Origin: a bacterium
GTDB taxonomy: Bacteria > Spirochaetota > UBA4802 > UBA5550
Length of the DNA stretch: 15,209 nt
Direction of reading: 5' to 3'
Assembly (NCBI GenBank): GCA_024224995.1
Contig: JAAENB010000569.1
Location: forward strand, 1-15,209
The notes under the pieces are model-generated. The model saw only the letters and a list, made by a program, of their open reading frames with translations. It had not been told where the DNA came from and did no database searches. Both the position numbers and the translations under genes were made by a program. Below are positions 12,199 to 15,209 of the stretch, piece after piece (position 1 is the first letter of the stretch; every line of letters begins with the position of its first letter).

Positions 12199-14010
12199 AT
12201 GATGTTCAAGAATATCCCATTATCCGGCCGTATTCCCCATGAAAAGAAAAAATCCCGTTTATTTACTATTGCTCTGTTATGTGGGATGATGTTCTTCTGC
12301 GGGTTGGTGCCCGTGGGGGTGATGGGGGCCGAACTTAAACTTCATTTTATTAATGTTGGGCTGGGAGATGGAATCTTTATTGAATATCCCGGGGAAAAGG
12401 AAACGTCAGTGGAAGTGAAAATGGTAGAGGATGAGGAGCCTGAAAGTGGAGAAATAGTAGAAGAAGAACTCCCGGAGAATATGGAGGAAGAACCTGAAAG
12501 TGATATTAATCCGTATGAAGACAATAAACAACACTTTATGGTAATTGACGCAGGGAGTAGCGGAAGTACCTCCTGCTGGAGTTATACCACAGCAATTGAT
12601 ATTATCGGATATATTAAGACAATAACACAGGAATACTACAATAGTGCTAAAGAAGATCACGACATTATTCACAATGTTGTGGTAACACATCCTCATGAAG
12701 ACCATAATAAATATATCCCTAAACTTAGTGAAAAATTCAATATCAAGAGAGTGCATAAAACAGGCCCCTCCCCCCCTACAACAAATAATTTTTCACATAT
12801 GAGTTTCGAATCGAATCCAAGATTTAGTATCTTTTCGAAATATAATTCTAATAATTCAGCCGTTGAAAAAATGCCGCTGACCTTTCAAATGGATATCATA
12901 GCCGCACCGAAAGAATCAAAAGATATGAATGGTTATAGCGCTGTGATACGACTAATGGATGAAAGCAAAAAATTTATTGCATTCTTCACAGGAGATGCAA
13001 CAGACCACGTGTGGGGCAAAATGGATCACGAACATCTTAGCTATAAAAATGGATCTTATACAAAATTGTTGAAATTACCGCACCATGGTTCCGACTCTCA
13101 CGGTTCCAACGATGCAAAAATTTTTAAAAAAATTCAGCCGAATATAGTGATTATTTCATCGGGAATAAATAGTACTTATAAAATACCCAAATGCAACCGA
13201 ATATGCGAAGATAATTCCAATTTTAAAGATCCTAAAAAGAACAGTATACATTTGGGACAAGGATTGCTTGGCAGTACAACCACGTCTAATTCATTATACG
13301 ATCTCGTTGACAACAGTATCCATTGTTATCTTAGAACTGATGACACACGTGAGAATATAACAACAGAGACTCCTCAAAAAGAAAAAAAGACATTTACAGG
13401 TTCCATACCAGCAAATTATAGAAATTACTGCGAAAAAATTTTTAAAAACAAAAAACCTGCACTTGTACGAACAACAATCAAAAAAGCTATATTCTCAACC
13501 TGTACTCATGGAACTATAGTGGTTACTCCAAAAGAAAATGGAGATGTAGAAATTTATTTACCGGATTTTTTTAATACAACATATTTATGCTCTCAAACCG
13601 GAAGTAAAACTATAACTAAAACTACTACTGAAACGACAACTAAAAATATAACTACAGGAACATGCATGAAAATAAGTGGTGAAAATTTTGGCGAAATCAT
13701 GAATACCCCTTTGGCATCAGAATTAGATAAAGAAGAAAATATAAATGGGGAAGATCCTGTTATATGGGAAGATATAAAAAATAGAATACGAAGACGAAGA
13801 CGAATACGAATACAAAAGAATAGAATTAAGATAATTAGAAATAAGGATAATAATAGAATTATAATACAAAAATTGATTAAAAAAAGAAATGATATTTCTT
13901 CGAGAAAAAAAAGGAAATCTTTAGAACCTGAACTTGAACCTGAAACTGAACTTGAACCTGAACAAACGAGAAAGAAAAGAAGAATAAACCAGGATCAAGA
14001 AAGAGATTAG
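12199..14010 (+). CDS. Exported ComEC-type metallo-beta-lactamase-fold hydrolase, copy 2, with acidic insert and basic tail
   Basis: This paralogue has 603 residues and the same ribosome site and first codons (AAAGGTG...MMFK). The signal peptide ends near VMG-A44. Shared motifs are 'LHFINVGLGDGIFIEYP' (48-64), 'VIDAGS' (115-120), 'THPHEDH' (163-169), 'FFTGDAT' (262-268), 'KLPHHGSDSHGSN' (292-304) and 'VIISSG' (317-322), plus the Cys set KCNRIC (331-336), Cys376, Cys435 and Cys464. Copy-specific additions are a Glu-rich insert (about 70-108) and a long C-terminal extension (about 465-603). The extension is first Thr-rich, then strongly basic (Arg-rich, 526-572), then Glu-Pro repeats, and is encoded by very AT-rich, low-complexity DNA. 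An alternative frame near 13784 encodes an acidic tail, so the extension may result from a frameshift. It is co-transcribed with copy 1. The substrate is unknown; an extracellular or periplasmic nuclease-like role is inferred. Confidence 0.82.
   Translation: MMFKNIPLSGRIPHEKKKSRLFTIALLCGMMFFCGLVPVGVMGAELKLHFINVGLGDGIFIEYPGEKETSVEVKMVEDEEPESGEIVEEELPENMEEEPESDINPYEDNKQHFMVIDAGSSGSTSCWSYTTAIDIIGYIKTITQEYYNSAKEDHDIIHNVVVTHPHEDHNKYIPKLSEKFNIKRVHKTGPSPPTTNNFSHMSFESNPRFSIFSKYNSNNSAVEKMPLTFQMDIIAAPKESKDMNGYSAVIRLMDESKKFIAFFTGDATDHVWGKMDHEHLSYKNGSYTKLLKLPHHGSDSHGSNDAKIFKKIQPNIVIISSGINSTYKIPKCNRICEDNSNFKDPKKNSIHLGQGLLGSTTTSNSLYDLVDNSIHCYLRTDDTRENITTETPQKEKKTFTGSIPANYRNYCEKIFKNKKPALVRTTIKKAIFSTCTHGTIVVTPKENGDVEIYLPDFFNTTYLCSQTGSKTITKTTTETTTKNITTGTCMKISGENFGEIMNTPLASELDKEENINGEDPVIWEDIKNRIRRRRRIRIQKNRIKIIRNKDNNRIIIQKLIKKRNDISSRKKRKSLEPELEPETELEPEQTRKKRRINQDQERD
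13924..13959 (+). repeat. Hexanucleotide tandem repeat encoding Glu-Pro/Glu-Leu/Glu-Thr
   Basis: Six units of the form GAAcyT (GAACCT, GAACTT, GAACCT, GAAACT, GAACTT, GAACCT) lie in the MBL copy 2 tail. The units keep the reading frame, so the number of Glu-X pairs could vary by slippage. Confidence 0.75.
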
Positions 14011-14311
14011 GTTGTAAAAGTTAGAATAAGAGATTTCACAAAAACTCTTCAACCAAGCTTTTCCCTGCAAACGCATGAAGACACCACTCCCGTCTTCATG
14101 TGCATAACTCTCCACCCGGATAAAATCAATTCCTGTCAATAAAAACTTCTTAGAAAGTGACAAGGCGAATTTTCCGAATTCCCCACCGGAGACTTAACCA
14201 AATATTCTGAAATGATACTATTTTTAGATAATAAAAATTGACCTGGTGGATACTAATCCGAAATTAAAACATACAGTAATCATTCCACAAAAAAAAGACT
14301 AACCCAATGTC
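14011..14311. other. Convergent intergenic gap with a 9-bp hairpin
   Basis: This lies between the end of MBL copy 2 and the end of the minus-strand DcrB-like gene. CATGAAGAC (14074-14082) pairs perfectly with 14092-14100 around a 9-nt loop and may end transcripts from the left, though it has no T-run. I see no convincing gene; a minus-strand frame across 14163-13921 has no ribosome site and runs into the MBL gene. Confidence 0.5.
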
Positions 14312-14312
14312 T
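14289..14312 (-). terminator. Weak intrinsic terminator of the DcrB-like gene
   Basis: On the minus strand AGAC (14312-14309) and GTCT (14299-14296) form a 4-bp stem followed by eight T. It overlaps the stop codon. The stem is short, so this is only a candidate. Confidence 0.35.
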
Positions 14313-14806
14313 CATTTAAAACTAAAAGATTCAATTATACTTTCAGCCTCTTTAACATAACTCCCATAATCCGTCTTCTCCCCGGTATACGTAATAATAT
14401 ACCACTTCCCATTCTTATAGGTATAATACTGCAGCCATATCAAATCAACCCCCGCATACTTCCCTGAACATTCAATAAACCTCGCCTCCAGCGTCCCCAG
14501 GTTCGCCGCCTCCCACCGTTTAAGTTTAAAATTCGAAGCCATTTTTTTCAAGGTATTCACCTGGTAAACTTTAACCGCTTCCCAGTCAATAGGACCTTTA
14601 TGGACCTGGGGAACAATAATAATACTCACGTTTTCATGATATGTTCCGGTTGAATTTTTAGGAGTTAAAAACATCCCGTCAATCCCGGGATACGCAGATT
14701 TAAACCAGCCCTTATAATCAAGGGTATACCCGGTCCCGCTAAAATCAGCCCCCAGCAATAAACAAACACATACCATCAAAGCAAAAACAAATCCTAATTT
14801 TTTCAT
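14312..14806 (-). CDS. Exported PsbP/DcrB-like small protein
   Basis: This 164-residue protein has a signal peptide (MKKLGFVFALMVCVCLLLG, cleavage near GA-D21); no lipobox Cys is placed for lipidation. The mature part follows the PsbP/DcrB (DUF1795) pattern: 'YTLDYKGWFKSAYPGIDGMFLTP' (27-49), then 'NVSIIIVPQ' (59-67), a helix with Lys, a strand and 'ARFIECSGKYAG', then 'KWYIITYTG...YGSYVKEAESIIESFSF' at the end. In these families the closing 'aromatic-Ile-Ile-Thr...Ile-Ile-x-Ser-Phe' is typical. Members are small periplasmic or envelope proteins with poorly known roles. The ribosome site GGGAGGTC lies 5 nt before the start. A candidate promoter is at 14867-14839. It is convergent with the MBL pair and has no operon partner in the window. 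Confidence 0.65.
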   Translation of the reverse strand: MKKLGFVFALMVCVCLLLGADFSGTGYTLDYKGWFKSAYPGIDGMFLTPKNSTGTYHENVSIIIVPQVHKGPIDWEAVKVYQVNTLKKMASNFKLKRWEAANLGTLEARFIECSGKYAGVDLIWLQYYTYKNGKWYIITYTGEKTDYGSYVKEAESIIESFSFK

Positions 14807-14838
14807 TATGACCTCCCACAGGAATGTTCCCGCTTCTT

Positions 14839-14867
14839 AGTAAACACCAATTTTTCCCGATAGTCAA
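14839..14867 (-). promoter_or_regulatory. Candidate promoter of the DcrB-like gene
   Basis: On the minus strand, TTGACT (14867-14862), 17 nt, TTTACT (14844-14839), about 33 nt upstream of the start codon. The -35 is good and the -10 is poor. Confidence 0.35.
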
Positions 14868-14886
14868 ATCTTTTTTGATAAGCCCG

Positions 14887-15209
14887 GCAGGGGAAGGTAA
14901 TCGGAGGCCCTGTGGGCCGGGTTACCGGTGATCGGTCAAGAAGAACACCGGCAGGGGGTGCGACCCCTGCGAGGCCGGGAAAAATACGGAAGAAACTGTG
15001 TCGATACCGGGGTCTGTTTTGCGAAGGTACTCCGGGCAAGGGTTTGGTTCTGAGAGACGTTGCAGTGCAACGCCTTTACTGGCTGGTTTCTGGCCAGGGC
15101 TATGGAGATTCCGGGAAGGGGTGCGACTCCTGCGAGGGGGCGTTTTGCTAAGATGCTTCGGCCAATATCTTCGGGAAAAGGCCCGTAGAGGCGTTGCACT
15201 GCAACGTCT
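14887..15209. repeat. GC-rich array of imperfect repeats
   Basis: This block is clearly richer in GC than the rest. 14948-14974 and 15111-15137 match at 24 of 27 positions and share GGGGTGCGAC, a pyrimidine, then CCTGCGAGG. After each copy a related stretch begins GTTTTGC (15017 and 15142) and leads to the palindromic core at 15055 or 15189, so the unit is roughly 150 bp. A hairpin GGTAA/GGCCC-TGT-GGGCC/TTACC (14896-14926) and a 7-bp stem GCAGGGG/CCCCTGC (14951-14970) lie in the first part. Frames open on both strands, but they translate the repeats and are not credible genes. The array probably continues past the window edge. Confidence 0.75.
15055..15209. repeat. Pair of inverted 21-bp self-palindromic cores
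   Basis: 15055-15075 and 15189-15209 are perfect reverse complements of each other. Each is itself nearly palindromic around CGTTGCA-N-TGCAACG. They enclose 113 bp that include the second GGGGTGCGACTCC unit. The layout could be that of a small inverted-repeat element. The right copy ends at the last base of the window, so its outer limit is unknown. Confidence 0.75.

Noticed and set aside
13921..14198. Minus-strand frame across the MBL copy 2 end and the gap (TTG start at 14163).
   Set aside because: No ribosome site or family match, and it overlaps the MBL coding tail by 90 bases. A decayed gene is possible but not supported.
14936..15199. Minus-strand 87-codon frame and plus-strand 79-codon frame in the right-hand block.
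   Set aside because: They run through the imperfect repeats, which give internally repeated peptides, and have no credible ribosome site.
1..15209. CRISPR arrays, tRNA and rRNA genes.
   Set aside because: No regularly spaced identical repeats and no tRNA- or rRNA-like segments were seen by eye on either strand.

Overview
The window comes from a bacterium that very probably has an outer membrane. Several proteins have signal peptides, and three end in glycine- and aromatic-rich beta-barrel domains with a C-terminal Phe. An ECF sigma factor is encoded next to a membrane-spanning partner. No ribosomal, tRNA or phylogenetic marker gene is present, so I do not name a lineage. A spirochaete-like or other non-proteobacterial diderm would fit, but that is only an impression. 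Most genes have good Shine-Dalgarno sequences. The base composition is mixed: AT-rich islands at about 7.3-8.7 kb and 10.5-14.3 kb, and a GC-rich repeat block at the right end.

Layout. A strongly nested palindrome occupies 1-99. A J-domain co-chaperone-like gene (280-1182, +) ends tail-to-tail, with a 4-nt overlap, against a minus-strand envelope module. That module consists of an ECF sigma factor (4222-3740), a transmembrane anti-sigma-like protein (3743-2916) and a caspase-like protease fused to an outer-membrane-type barrel (2870-1179). Upstream, in the same orientation, lie two stand-alone exported barrels (5068-4421 and 5870-5214) homologous to the barrel half of the caspase protein. A two-part motif (GGTRACAC, 12-13 nt, CGGTGTT) precedes both the sigma gene and the outermost barrel gene and may be the promoter this sigma factor recognises.

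Next come an exported basic protein of unknown function and a nitroreductase (6060-7279, +). After these lies an AT-rich two-gene cassette (7404-8721) that looks like a toxin-antitoxin pair: a Panacea/SocA-like protein overlapping a possible MazF/PemK-like protein. The cassette is bracketed by a 129-bp direct repeat. The right copy is an orphan 3' end of the nitroreductase gene fused to a scrap of the Panacea-like gene, so the locus looks like a tandem duplication with a truncated second unit. A PIN-like nuclease (9054-9884, +) follows.

From 9885 to 10886 there is about 1 kb without large genes. It holds several long hairpins, a probable 53-residue exported or membrane protein on the minus strand (10492-10331) and a doubtful Arg-rich small ORF. 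Two tandem paralogous exported ComEC-type metallo-beta-lactamase-fold proteins follow (10887-12185 and 12199-14010, +). The second carries an acidic insert and a low-complexity basic tail. A convergent exported PsbP/DcrB-like protein (14806-14312, -) and a GC-rich array of imperfect repeats with a self-palindromic core (about 14887-15209) complete the window.

Most likely functional unit: the sigma / anti-sigma / caspase-barrel / two-barrel set (1179-5989) reads as one envelope-sensing regulon in which a caspase-like protease sits in or near the outer membrane. The other genes appear to be independent cargo.
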